Assembly (NCBI GenBank): GCA_033239125.1
Contig: BSWB01000005.1
Span: 16,483,447-16,547,446 of the forward strand
Reading direction: 5' to 3'
DNA from: Fagopyrum homotropicum
Lineage: Eukaryota; Streptophyta; Magnoliopsida; Caryophyllales; Polygonaceae
DNA: 64,000 nucleotides
The notes below the pieces were generated by a model. That model did not search any database and was not told where the DNA came from. It was given only the letters and a program-made list of their open reading frames with translations. Shown piece after piece: positions 34,591 to 46,714 of this stretch. Every line of letters begins with the position of its first letter. The stretch's first letter is position 1. Position numbers and translations under genes: made by a program.

Positions 34591-35013
34591 TAAGTTGCAT
34601 TTGCTAGGTTCCCAATAAGTGATTTGTAACCATGAATTTATCTTTATAAACTTGATACAAATATTTTACGACTACAAAAATCATATGTACAAATGAAATG
34701 TAATATAGTGAAAGAAATAAGTATAACTATACTTCAGATTTTTTAAGGTTATGTTTTTTTAATAAATTTAAAATTCTCAACTGCTAAAAAGCGATCCAAT
34801 TATGGTTTATCATAAGGTTATATTTTTACATTTTGTTTTGTATTGTTAACTATTGGTCATTATTAAAAATGAAGCTTCATATAAACTATAAAAAGCTTTA
34901 TTGTGACGTTGTTCGTAAAACAAAACGACACTATCTTGTTATCCTTTGACCAATCTTTTCTGTTGGTCATCCAACCTATGTTATCCTTTGACTCGCTTAA
35001 CCAACAAGATAAT
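34591..35013 (+). repeat. Array unit 4, first 423 bp, cut by element C
   Basis: The start of a unit (variant GCATTTGCTAGGTTCCC) ending at AAGATAATT where element C begins. It holds only upstream DNA, no gene. Confidence 0.88.
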
Positions 35014-38000
35014 TGTAACACCCCAAATTCTCGGAACTAGGGGAGCTACTGGTTAGGACCTCACAATGGGTCCCGACCTTGGTTTAACAACAACTTTACT
35101 AGGATCTTACAACAAGGCACAAATGTATTTAAAACAATTTCAAAAACATAATAATTTTAATGGTATGAAAGTACATATGTGACAGCCTTACAAACATATA
35201 TACAGATACATAACGTGCATGACGTATGGAAGACTCCCCCGTCCCCATCTAATGAGTATGTGGACCCGGCTGACCATCTGTTCCAGATCTCTCTGCAACT
35301 GTCTATCTCTACAGGTCTACAACACGGATAAACCGTTAGCTAACTATCCAAATATAAGCAAAAATGATAACAACACAAACACAAGCAGAAACAAAATAAA
35401 CAAACATCATGCTGGCACTCAACCGTTTATTATCTATTATTTAAGTGATTCACATTATTCAATTTAAGTTGTGGCACGAGAATTATTATTAGTTCTCGCC
35501 TCCGTTCCTTATCCAACTGGTGTAGGTCTAGCTGACTTCCACTGGTAGCATCACTACAAACCACGTATGGACTAGTCCCGAAAGAAACCCCCAGCGCCCC
35601 GCGAGCTACTGAGCAGAATGCCACCGCCCGTTACTCTTAGGCCAAAATATAGGTCGGAAATTATATATCACAACCTATCTCCATAAACATTTCAATCACA
35701 CACCACCGTCATCATTTATACTCATATTTAGAAGTCAGCTAAGTAAGCCCAAAGGACTTACCTGATATACAGCTCGACTCTTTGTAAACCACTCCTTCTG
35801 TAAACTGTAGCAACTCAGTTGCCTGTCAAAGGCGATAAGTGTATTAGCACACTCTCACGTAGTTAGAAGTCTAAAACTTCTAAGATCGAATGATGTATTA
35901 AGACATAACTAGTTACAGTGTTAATTTAGGGTAAAATGACCATTTTACCCTTGGTCCCGGAATTCTCAAAAAATCTAGAATTCATGTCTAATCTCATATT
36001 TGAGGTTCTAAGTTTATTTTCTAACTCCTAAAATTTTATTTGGTTCCAAACTGACATTTTTTCTATGTTTCTATTTTCCGGAAGAATTGTAAAGGTCTTA
36101 CTTCGGTTCTAAATATAAAATTCTTAACAGCTTATAATAATTCCGAATTAAATCTCTAGATCATCTATGAGGTTCTATCTAACTTTAGGAGAAAGAATTT
36201 CTCCAAACTGTTCATTCAACAGTTTTATAAAAATTCCTAAAGTTGACTACTCCCTTTACAAATTCTATACTTAGCCCAAATCTGAGTAGACTTTGAAAAA
36301 AATCATAACTCCTAAACCACTCACTGGATTTATCCCAAATTTTAATATGTTCTACTATAAAATCTTATCTATAATATATCCAAAATTTAGCTGCAAAGGA
36401 GATCAAAATCCTATTTAAAACTATCTCCCAAAACCGAATTTCAGCACAACAGAAAAACTGCTTACGACTCAATCTTGGAAAAATCGTAAATCCCAAACCA
36501 CTCGCTGGATGCCTCTCAAATTTTAATATGTTCTACAACAATATGTAAACTATATCATATCAAAAATTCAAGTCCAACGGATATCAAGAGCTTATTCAAA
36601 ATCATCTCACAAAACAGCATCACTTGCTGTTTTCCCCAACACTCAGCACGTATATAAAAACGTCAACTTTGAAATACAATAACTCTCAACCCGTAACTCC
36701 GATTCTTCCCAAATTTTAATATGATCTCCAGCAAGATATCAACTATATCATATCAAAAATTCAAGCCTAACAGAGGTCAAAAGCCTATTCAAAACTATCT
36801 CACAAAACAGCATCCCATGTTGTTTTTCTCAACTCAGCACATTTATAAAACTGAACTTTGAAATCCCATATCTCTCAAACCGTAACATGGATTCCTCTGA
36901 AATTTTAGTATGATCTACTATACTATATCAACTATAACGTGTCCGAAATTCAAGTCTAGCAGAAGTCAATAACCCCTCCAAATTTATTCTACAAAACTGC
37001 ATCTCAAGCAAACTTCCACAAACTCAGCACATTTAGAAAACTGCATGAGAAGCCAACTTGATAAACTCATATCTCCTAAACTATAATTCAGAATAGGGTC
37101 AAATTTCAGTATGTTCTACACTGCAATACCGACAACAACATATCCAAAAACCAGCCAAAGAGAAGGAGTCTAACTTACCCAAACTTGGACTCGAAACTCA
37201 CTGCTTGACATTTCTGAAAAACTCGAAATTACAGAACCATTCTCGTTACTGCTGTGAGTCTGTACAAGGTTGGAAGTAAGCATCAGACCTAGAATACACG
37301 AAGGAAGACAAGGAGGAGGAGGGGTATCTTACTCAGTTGCACACTCGACCAAAGGCAAAAAGGATGGGTCGATTGTAGCGCGCTGAAGTCGACAGAGAGG
37401 AGGGCGAGCCACTGGTGCTACGTCTTTGTGTAGCAGGCGCCGGTCTGGACGTGTAGAAGGGTCTGTTGTGGCTGCTGTTTACTTGCGAGATCTACTGCTT
37501 GCTTGTGAGATCTGCGCCGGACTGGGCTGTTGTTTGCTTGCGAGATCTGCGCCGGTATGGGGCTGCTGGTTGCTTCGAGTCGACGGTGCAAGGGTTGGAA
37601 GCTCGCCGCTGGTGGTCACGGGAAGGGACAGGGTGCGCGTAGAGGAGTAGCGGCTGGAAGGCGGAAGAGATGGTACTGCGTTCGGGAGGACAGTAGCGGC
37701 ACTACTGCTCCAGTCGAAGACGGTTGCTGCTCGGTTGAAGGTGACTGCGACTCACCGGCGTGGAGGCGAAGGCGGAGAGGAGCGGCTGCTGCGCGATGAG
37801 GAGAGGCGTGGAGAGAGAAGCAGCTTAGGGCAAGGAGACGCATGACAATGAGGTGCGGATAGGAGACATAACTGTCCAGCGGGCTTACTCGAAAACGGGC
37901 CCGGATGGTAAGGTTCAGGGCTGAAAATGGGCTTGTCAAACTCATGTCCTGACTTTGTCAAAAGTAGTCATGACTTCGTCTGGATCTCGTCATGACTTCG

Positions 38001-38196
38001 TCAAAACTCGTCAAAAGACTTAGATATATATATAACTAGGGTTTGGTGTATTTTTCATTATTTTATGTGGTTATAATACTTACATAAAATGATAAAATAA
38101 TTCTAGTCATAAAGTTAGGTATCTTAAAGAGGTCAACGGTCTCTAAAACTCGGTTTGGCTCGGAATTAATCGGAAGTAAAATTTTCGGTTATTACA
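35014..38196 (-). repeat. Element C 3' LTR (3183 bp)
   Basis: Read on the minus strand it begins TGTAATAACCG and ends GGGGTGTTACA. GC-rich island at 37330-37860. The conserved GTCGGGACCCATTGTGAGGT phrase lies near 35059-35078 on this strand. Confidence 0.88.
35309..35761 (-). other. Putative intron in element C 3' LTR
   Basis: On the minus strand: donor CAG|GTAAGT at 35761, GCTAACGG about 40 nt before the acceptor, acceptor CTGTAG at 35309. It aligns with the blocks in A and B. Confidence 0.4.
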
Positions 38197-38200
38197 TCAG

Positions 38201-38233
38201 TACCCCCTAAAAATAAGTTTCGTCCCGAAACTT
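38201..38233 (-). promoter_or_regulatory. Hairpin and polypurine tract of element C
   Basis: The inverted repeat AAGTTTCGGGACGAAACTT on the minus strand is at 38215-38233, followed by the purine run TTAGGGGGTA just before the 3' LTR. Confidence 0.75.
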
Positions 38234-38459
38234 AGGGTTAGATAATCATGATTGGCCTTTAAGGCACCAGTCGGGTGTATCAAATCACTACACAAAAGCC
38301 TCATCGATTCCACATCTAAGTACTCAGACACCAAAGGTCATCAATATAACACACAAGACTAGACACTCAAGCATGAAATAAACAAGTAGTCAAACAATAG
38401 CACACACATGCAGGTTCAAGCCCTAACTAGTTGTTTTCAAGGTTACCACTATCTTTGTA

Positions 38460-38700
38460 TAGATCTTTGAAAGGTTATGACGTCTCATACTATCCACAAT
38501 ATCTCAAGTAGCCTCGTCGGCTTTTCATAAAACCCATTTCTCCGCAAATCTTTTCATGTACATACATCATAAGCGCTTGCTACCACGTTCTAGATTGGTT
38601 ATCGAATATCTCACCGGTATCATTCGGCCCAACTGTCCGATCCTCTATTCTGAGGACCTAACTCGTGTCTAGTAGGTATTCCTTCTAACTAAATATGTTG
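38460..38700 (-). pseudogene. Integrase C-terminus/chromodomain relic, element C
   Basis: The minus strand reads PVRYSITNLER at about 38590-38625 and, after a gap, EAT*DIVDSMRRHNLSK at about 38470-38520. These resemble the RPVRILDR and EATWEvE.eMR..YP phrases at the end of chromovirus integrases. A stop replaces the tryptophan. This is the best evidence that the family belongs to the chromovirus branch (Tekay-like). Confidence 0.6.
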
Positions 38701-41700
38701 ATCAATGGGGTTGTTCTCCTCAATAGGGTGAGGAATAGTAGTCCTTCACTCACTTTCAACTCCGCTTGTAAGGTCTCACAAGGTTGTCTTACCTAGCTCG
38801 CCTCTAAATCTTTTGATGACCTTCCTGAGGTAATTTTATTCCAATTATTTTATTTATGATCTTCTGAAGGTTCCGGGTATCCGATCTAGGATATCCCCCT
38901 TATACATCTCCCGGTACTTTACTAAGTGTTTAAGGCTAGTTGTATCATAACTCACTTGGTCTTATGTCAATATGACTCCGTCATATGGTTCCTCCATTAA
39001 AGAATGTATTCACGATCTTTGTATTCTATCGACGTCATCATATTATTTTATAGATCTCTAGTTCCACTCAAGCTTCTTACGCAGTATCGAAATCTTAGGT
39101 GATATAGAATGTATTCACGATGACGACACTAGGCACAAGGTAATCTTACCTCACCATCGTTTGATCATAATTGCTTGATAACTGCTAACACACCATCAAC
39201 ATTCTACTCTTATATCCCTCACGTCTATCAGACCGATAATATTTCTCTGACATGCCACGCAACTCGGATCTGTTCTGGTATAAAATTCTTCTTATATTCT
39301 ACTCTTGAGATTATGTTTTCTATATGTACGAGTACTGGTCTGTAAGTACACTCCCGTAGCTTCCTTTTTCATTCCATCAAGAAAGTCATTCTAAAGTACC
39401 CTGCTAGGTATTAAGTTCCCAATTTACTTGTATGCCGACATGTGACGAGGTCGGCATGCTTCACTTGTATCTATAATGGGGTACCACTCTCTTTCTATAC
39501 TTCTATGTGCACATACTTTCTCATCTATCTAGATGGTGATACAGTTCCTCTACAAAATTTCCTGTCATTCCACGTAGCCTATTTCACATTCTTTCTAAAC
39601 GAAATGCATTTTACCAATTATCACTGTCTTACACTCGACACGTCATTTTCTGTACTCTCGAATTTCTTGTTATGTGGGTTAGGACCCATCACGCTTCCGC
39701 TGTGTTACTTTGATAATTATGTTGTCACCCGTTAACCATAAGGACATTTTCCTTGAGTCTAAAATGATTGACCCCAAAACTCTTCCTCCCAATTCGACCA
39801 CAAGTCCTATACGGATGAAGTATCAAGAACTTTCCTTACTTGCTTAAAGGATATAAGATAACGGTTAGAAGACAACCTCTCCCGTTCATTTTGTGGAATT
39901 CTTCTAACACGGATTCAAACTCTTTGATTCGACCGAGTTTGATCTAACCAACCAATACGAAATCTCTAACATGGTTCTCTTTATACCTTTAGTTCATCCA
40001 AGAAGGTTGTCGTTGCCTATTGGAAGAAATCTTCCAAGGCATCGGTAAAGCTACTTCGTAATCCACATTCACAAATATCTCTTCTTGGCGGCACATAACT
40101 CATCAATACCAGCAACATTTGCACATCCTCCATGGATATAGGTTAGTCTATAGTTGACTTACCTCGATATCTCGTACTCGCTCTTCTCGTACCTCCATTG
40201 GCATAAAATTTCTGGTAAGTAACAACTACTCGGTTAATCCCTTTTCCCCTTCTTTAGTTCGTTCTATCTTCCCCACTTCCTTACCCTTAGGGCCAACTCT
40301 CTTTCTCGAGTCCCCTAGGTCATTCTCACCTGCTCCTTCCGTACCGTTGTTTATACTATCGCTTTGTTGAACTCCATTGACTCTACTACCGGCCCTTTAC
40401 TCTTTTTAATATTGGCGTCGTGATTCCTTTTAACTTCTTATACCTCTGACGAGATCAAAACTTCTCTACACTTGGGAGGTCTATCTTCGCTCTTACACTC
40501 AATTGCAGGTCTTCATTCCTTGCACCTCTTAGTCACAAGGGTTTCTTCCGTAAATATCGGAATAGAATCATCGTTCTCCCTTGTATGGAATGCTACGCAC
40601 ATTGTGTCTTGACTGACATAGAACCTAATCAAAAGTGTATACTTCTTACTCCTCTAGTTCTTCTTGTACCAGCCATCGGTACTAGCTGTGACATGTACCT
40701 TTTTCCTAGCCAATAGGTAGTACCTCACTCACACAATTTCCTTGGTCTCACATGACAGAAGGGGGTTATTCCGGGCCGTCTCGTCTTTCTTCTTAAGTTC
40801 TTAATTAGGGTTCTTGGCTCGAACTCACTCCATGTTATTATTAAGGGTACTAGCACGCGTATCAATTTAGCTTCACATCTGTCGGCGTTGATCTCTTGGA
40901 GGGTCCTCCAAATATCTATGAAATTCTTTCATAAGTCTAGGGTTATCCTCCTTATCTGCTAACCAGTTACCACTAGTTGACCCGCACGTGTTATGTCTCA
41001 GTTATTACCAACTAGTCGGTAGTTGACCTTCAATAAGACCACGGACTTATTGTTCTTCTATCTCTTTCGACGTTTGATACAGTTGGTGAAATCTATTTTC
41101 TCCAGCTTCTTTGTTAAAACTCTTTAGCTCCTTCCGCAATCTACACCTCTCTGGTTCTCTTATGAGATCACTATACTCTTTTGAGTCTAGTCCCAACATT
41201 CATTTGCCGTCGATGAGTTTGTCATGTCTTCCACGATAACTTGTAAGCGTGTCTTCACAATTCTTCCTACTTTGTTCATCGTTTGTTCGTGTTTCCCTGA
41301 TATGACCGTTAATGTTGGTAACTTAGATCTTTATGTGAATGAGAAGTTATTATGGACTCTCTAATCCACCAAATTATCTTTCCCACATTCTTCCTCTTAA
41401 TTGGTTTTGTTTTGACCATGATACCCTTATGGAAATTCATTGTCACAGTTTTAGTCTTCTAGTTTCTTTGATACTTATGATGTCGAAGTTTCTTTCAAAA
41501 TTCCCGTATCTTGGAGGACTCCACTTGCTTCCATGGTTACACAGTCTATTTATCGTCATTAAACTCACTCTCTATCTTTGTAACCTTTAATCTCTCACAT
41601 CTGGGTCAACACTCTATCCTCTTTGCACTCTCATGCCCATACTTGCCTATGGCGCCGTCCACCTTTGTTGCACTGTCATTTAACCCGCCAAGTGTAGTTG

Positions 41701-42338
41701 TACTCGACACCACTTAATTTGTATTCCGATTTTGTCCGCTTCAATTTGCGTTTCTTATCAGTCCTTACGTATATTCTTGAGTTTCATCTGTCGTCTTCCC
41801 ACCGCTAAATTCCTTGTATGGACTTCTATCACTTCTATCTGAGTTTATTTGATATTCTTTCTTATCTAATTATTCTCGTGGTTAAGAATCATCTTTTAAT
41901 CTTCACTTTATGTCAACTCGTTCTTCAAATGATTGTAGGAATCGCCAGAATGTACGTCAGGACACATTACTTTACTCCGAGGTCGGAGTCCATTATTTTC
42001 CTATAGAGATACTCTTTACGATCTACTAAAATTTTATCATAAGGCGATGATCGCATGATATTAACTCAACTAAAGTATATTTCCTATCCTTTAAGGTACT
42101 AAAAAGTTACATGCGTATAGATATACATATAACTTACATAAACATACAATACTATAAGTCCACAAACTATTTCTCATCTACTAAGCTGCAGAGATCCACG
42201 GAGAACGATGGTGGTCCGACTATGCACGTGTGTAAAAACAGAAACCCGTTTTGAAAATCTTAGACCCCTTTCGGGTTCTAGTTATTTTATACATTCGGTC
42301 TTTTAGAAGATTTCAAGTGCCATTGTTGCCAACCCAGA

Positions 42339-42350
42339 GCTCTGATACCA
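42339..42350 (-). promoter_or_regulatory. Primer binding site of element C
   Basis: TGGTATCAGAGC on the minus strand, three bases from the 5' LTR, complementary to initiator methionine tRNA. It fixes the element's orientation. Confidence 0.9.
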
Positions 42351-42353
42351 TGT

Positions 42354-45300
42354 TGTAACACCCCAAATTCTCGGAACTCGGGGAGCTACTGGTTAGGACC
42401 TCACAATGGGTCCCGACCTTGGTTTAACAACAACTTTACTAGGATCTTACAACAAGGCACAAATGTATTTAAAACAATTTCAAAAACATAATAATTTTAA
42501 TGGTATGAAAGTACACATGTGACAGCCTTACAAACATATATACAGATACATAACGTGCATGACGTATGGAAGACTCCCCCGTCCCCATCTAATGAGTACG
42601 TGGACCCGGCTGACCATCTGTTCCGGATCTCTCTGCAACTGTCTATCTCTACAGGTCTACAACACGGATAAACCGTTAGCTAACTATCCAAATATAACCA
42701 AAAATGATAACAGCACAAACACAAGCAGAAACAAAATAAACAAACATCATGCTGGCACTCAACCGTTTATTATCTATTATTTAAGTGATTCACATTATTC
42801 AATTTAAGTTGTGGCACGAGAATTATTATTAGTTCTCGCCTCCGTTCCTTATCCAACTGGTGTAGGTCTAGCTGACTTCCACTGGTAGCATCACTACAAA
42901 CCACGTATGGACTAGTCCCGAAAGAACCCCCAGCGCCCCGCGAGCTACTGAGCAGAATGCCACCGCCCGTTACTCTTAGGCCAAAATATAGGTCGGTAAT
43001 TATATATCACAACCTATCTCCATAAACATTTCAATCACACACCACCATCATCATTTATACTCATATTTAGAAGTCAGCTAAGTAAGCCCAAAGGACTTAC
43101 CTGATATACAGCTCGACTCTTTGTAAACCACTCGTTCTGTAAACTGTAGCAACTCAGTTGCCTGTCAAAGGCGATAAGTGTATTAGCACACTCTCACGTA
43201 GTTAGAAGTCTAAAACTTCTAAGATCGAATGATGTATTAAGACATAACTAGTTACAGTGTTAATTTAGGGTAAAATGACCATTTTACCCTTGGTCCCAGA
43301 ATTCTCGAAAAATCTAGAATTCATGTCTAATCTCCTATTTGAGGTTCTAAATTTATTTTCTAACTCCTAAAATTTTATTTGGTTCCAAACTGACATTTTT
43401 TTCTATGTTTCTATTTTCCGGAAGAATTGTAAAGGTCTTACTTCGGTTCTAAATATAAAATTCTTAACAGCTTATAATAATTCCGAATTAAATCTCTAGA
43501 TCATCTATGAGGTTCTATCTAACTTTAGGAGAAAGAATTTCTCCAAACTGTTCATTCAACAGTTTTATAAAAATTCCTAAAGTTGACTACTCCCTTTACA
43601 AATTCTATACTTAGCCCAAATCTGAGTAGACTTTGAAAAAAATCATAACTCCTAAACCACTCACTGGATTTATCCCAAATTTTAATATGTTCTACTATAA
43701 AATCTTATCTATAATATATCCAAAATTTAGCTGCAAAGGAGATCAAAATCCTATTTAAAACTATCTCCCAAAACCGAATTTCAGCACAACAGAAAAACTG
43801 CTTACGACTCAATCTTGGAAAAATCGTAAATCCCAAACCACTCGCTGGATGCCTCTCAAATTTTAATATGTTCTACAACAATATGTAAAATATATCATAT
43901 CCAAAATTTCAAGTCCAACGGATATCAAGAGCTTATTCAAAATCATCTCACAAAACAGCATCACTTGCTGTTTTCCCCAACACTCAGCACGTATATAAAA
44001 ACGTCAACTTTGAAACACAATAACTCTCAACCCGTAACTCCGATTCTTCCCAAATTTTAATATGATCTCCAGCAAGATATCAACTATATCATATCAAAAA
44101 TTAAAGTCTAACAGAGGTCAAAATCCTATTCAAAACTATCTCACAAAACAGCATCCCATGCTGTTTTTCTCAACTCAGCACATTTATAAAACTGAACTTT
44201 GAAATCCCATATCTCTCAAACCGTAACATGGATTCCTCTGAAATTTTAGTATGATCTACTATACTATATCAACTATAACGTGTCCGAAATTCAAGTCTAA
44301 CAGAAGTCAATAACCCCTCCAAATTTATTCTACAAAACTGCATCTCAAGCAAACTTCCACAAACTCAGCACATTTAGAAAACTGCATGAGAAGCCAACTT
44401 GATAAACTCATATCTCCTAAACTATAATTCAGAATAGGCTCAAATTTCAGTATGTTCTACACTGTAATACCGACAACAACATATCCAAAAACCAGCCAAA
44501 GACAAGGAGTCTAACTTACCCAAACTTGGACTCGAAACTCACTGCTTGACATTTCCGAAAAACTCGAAATTACAGAACCATTCTCGTTACTGCTGTGAGT
44601 CTGTACAAGGTTGGAAGTAAGCATCAGACCTAGAATACACCAAGGAAGACAAGGAGGAGGAGGGGTATCTTACTCAGTTGCACACTCGACCAAAGGCAAA
44701 AAGGATGGGTCGATTGTAGCGCGCTGAAGTCGACATAGAGGAGGGCGAGCCACTGGTGCTACGTCTCTGTGTAGCAGGCGCCGGTCTGGACGTGTAGAAG
44801 GGCTTGTTGTGGCTGCTGTTTACTTGCGAGATCTACTGCTTGCTTGTGAGATCTGCGCCGGACTGGGCTGCTGTTTGCTTGCGAGATCTGCGCCGGTCTG
44901 GGGCTGCTGGTTGCTTCGAGTCGACGGTGCAAGGGTTGGAAGCTCGCCGCTGGTGGTCACGGGAAGGGACAGGGTGCGCGTAGTGGAGTAGCGGCTGGAA
45001 GGCGGAAGAGATGGTACTGCGTTCGGGAGGACAGTAGCGGCACTGCTGCTCCAGTCGAAGACGGTTGCTGCTCGGTCGAAGGTGAATGCGACTCACCGGC
45101 GTGGAGGCGAAGGCGGAGAGGAGCGGCTGCTGCGCGATGAGGAGAGGCGTGGAGAGAGAAGCGGCTTAGGTCAAGGAGACGCATGACAATGAGGTGCGGA
45201 TAGGAGACATAACTGTCCAGCGGGCTTACTCGAAAACGGGCCCGAATGGTAAGGTTCAGGGCTGAAAATGGGCTTGTCAAACTCATGTCCTGACTTTGTC

Positions 45301-45415
45301 AAAAGTAGTCATGACTTCGTCTGGATCTCGTCATGACTTCGTCAAAACTCGTCAAAAGACTTAGATATATATATAACTAGGGTTTCGTGTATTTTTCATT
45401 ATTTTATGTGGTTAT
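42354..45415 (-). repeat. Element C 5' LTR, truncated (3062 bp)
   Basis: Matches the 3' LTR from its TGTTACA end up to GTGGTTAT, then stops. The first ~120 bp in element orientation are absent. Intron-like block 42649-43100; GC-rich island 44690-45200. Confidence 0.88.
42649..43100 (-). other. Putative intron in element C 5' LTR
   Basis: Same donor and acceptor signals as in the 3' LTR (35309-35761), one base shorter. Confidence 0.4.
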
Positions 45416-46400
45416 CCTTTGACCAATCTTTTCTGTTGGTCATCCAACCTATGTTATCCTTTGACTCGCTTAACCAACAAGATAATTTAGCATGTGAAAA
45501 TCACCAAATTTGTTAGGATGATATAAGCACATATATAGATTTTTCAAAAAAAAAAAAGAATTCGTTGACAAAAAAGAGGAAGAAAAAAACGAAGAAATCA
45601 TTAGATAAAAAATTATTTATTGTGTAATTTTTTTTTGTTTTCCTATGCATAGAAAAAAATAATTAAAAATAGAAACTTTTCAAATTAAACTTTTAATTTC
45701 CATTATTAATAGAGTACAATAATTTTAACTTAATTACTCTAAAAACGTTGTTATAAGGTAAAAGAGTAACCAATTTATTATTTCGAATCATCTCTTTTTC
45801 TACAATCTGAGAATTATTTTGTGGTATTTCTCAATTTATACAAAGGTTTGGAGTGTGTTGTGTGCAAAGCGGTAGCGGTAGAGGTTGAGGCAGGAATATC
45901 CTTTAAGGAAGAGGCAATGGTAAAGTCTAGTTTAAATACAAGCGCTCTGTGAGAGTATCTTAAAAAAAATAACGTTTAAGACAATAATAACTAAAAATAC
46001 TTACAAAACACCCTTATGGCATTAAATTGCTAAACGTTATCTCTACTAATATTGTTTTAGTATTTTCAAACGTAGGTGTAATTATCATGGAAACAACATG
46101 TTTTTGATCCTCATAAGTATTAAATTGCTTGCCACTAATGTTCTTTGTATGTGTAGGTTATAAACATAATTTACCCTATTATTATCTGTATAAATTTCCT
46201 TTTATTATATTTAATACTAAAGTCATTATGAGATTTCCTTGTTATATGTTTCAATTAAATATATTGTCACTAATAGTCTTGTTTTTTGTCATGGACTAAA
46301 GAGTTACAATATTATTTCGTAAATCGAAGCCACTATAGTTGGTGGACATTATGAGGCGACTAAAAATAGCACAAACTCAAGTTTGAACATGATCTTGGAC

Positions 46401-46407
46401 TATAAAT
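46401..46407 (+). promoter_or_regulatory. TATA box of unit 5 gene
   Basis: TATAAAT 71 bp before the ATG. The 12-bp insertion AACTACTTCATC lengthens the leader relative to units 1, 2, 3 and 6. Confidence 0.6.
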
Positions 46408-46471
46408 CAACTTCATCAACTACTTCATCGCAATCATCAAGGAAAAAACGCTCTTACTCACAACCTTCGCC

Positions 46472-46714
46472 ATGAACCCCAACAACAATGTTAAGAGTGA
46501 AAAGGATGCTTCACCACCGCAACAAGGTGGTAGTCAACCCAAATCCAGCGAGAACCCGAGGGTTGAAGAATCCATTGGAGTGGAGGATATAGAAGATATA
46601 TTTGTGGTGATGGGCTGTGCTAGATGCTATATATATTGTATGGTATCTAAGAAAACCCCAAAGTGTGCACAATGCGGCTCCACAAACCTGATTTTTATTC
46701 CCCCAGCGAAATAA
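46472..46714 (+). CDS. GIR-like small zinc-ribbon protein, copy 4 (80 aa)
   Basis: Intact frame with Ala13, Gly48 (GC-x2-C as in the Arabidopsis family members) and Val58. The only private change is His53 to Tyr next to the second cysteine (RCYIYC). All four putative zinc ligands are kept. The leader is longer by 12 bp. This copy is nearest to element C, whose truncated 5' LTR lies about 1 kb upstream and points away, so a minus-strand transcript from C would run away from the gene. Confidence 0.75.
   Translation: MNPNNNVKSEKDASPPQQGGSQPKSSENPRVEESIGVEDIEDIFVVMGCARCYIYCMVSKKTPKCAQCGSTNLIFIPPAK

Larger units (their letters stand above)
38197..42353 (-). mobile_element. Element C internal region, decayed
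   Basis: 4157 bp with no long frame on the minus strand. Apart from the chromodomain relic at its 3' end and a faint integrase-like trace near 40000-40070, I could not assign the sequence to protein domains by eye. The start resembles B's (GGCAA CAATGGCAC, AATCTTCTAAA phrases after the primer site). Confidence 0.7.
35014..45415 (-). mobile_element. Element C: Ty3/gypsy LTR retrotransposon, 5' LTR end lost (10.4 kb)
   Basis: On the minus strand: 5' LTR 45415-42354 (truncated), primer binding site 42350-42339, internal 42353-38197, polypurine tract and 3' LTR 38196-35014. The two LTRs differ at roughly 40 sites over ~3.06 kb by eye (about 1.4%), more than in B or D. The outer ~120 bp of the 5' LTR are missing. 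They are replaced at GTTAT (45411-45415) by unit DNA that lies 76 bp upstream of the insertion point in the unit, so no target duplication exists. Confidence 0.88.

Noticed and set aside
37426..37945. Frames of 74-109 codons in the GC-rich part of element C LTRs
   Set aside because: Arg/Ser/Gly/Cys-rich on one strand and Pro/Ser/Leu-rich on the other, changed between the two LTRs (for example the 89-codon plus-strand frame is lost in the right LTR), no family.
35014..45415. Element C as an intact element with a long target duplication of 76 bp
   Set aside because: The right LTR lacks its terminal ~120 bp, and integrases of this class make about 5-bp duplications; a repair junction explains both facts.
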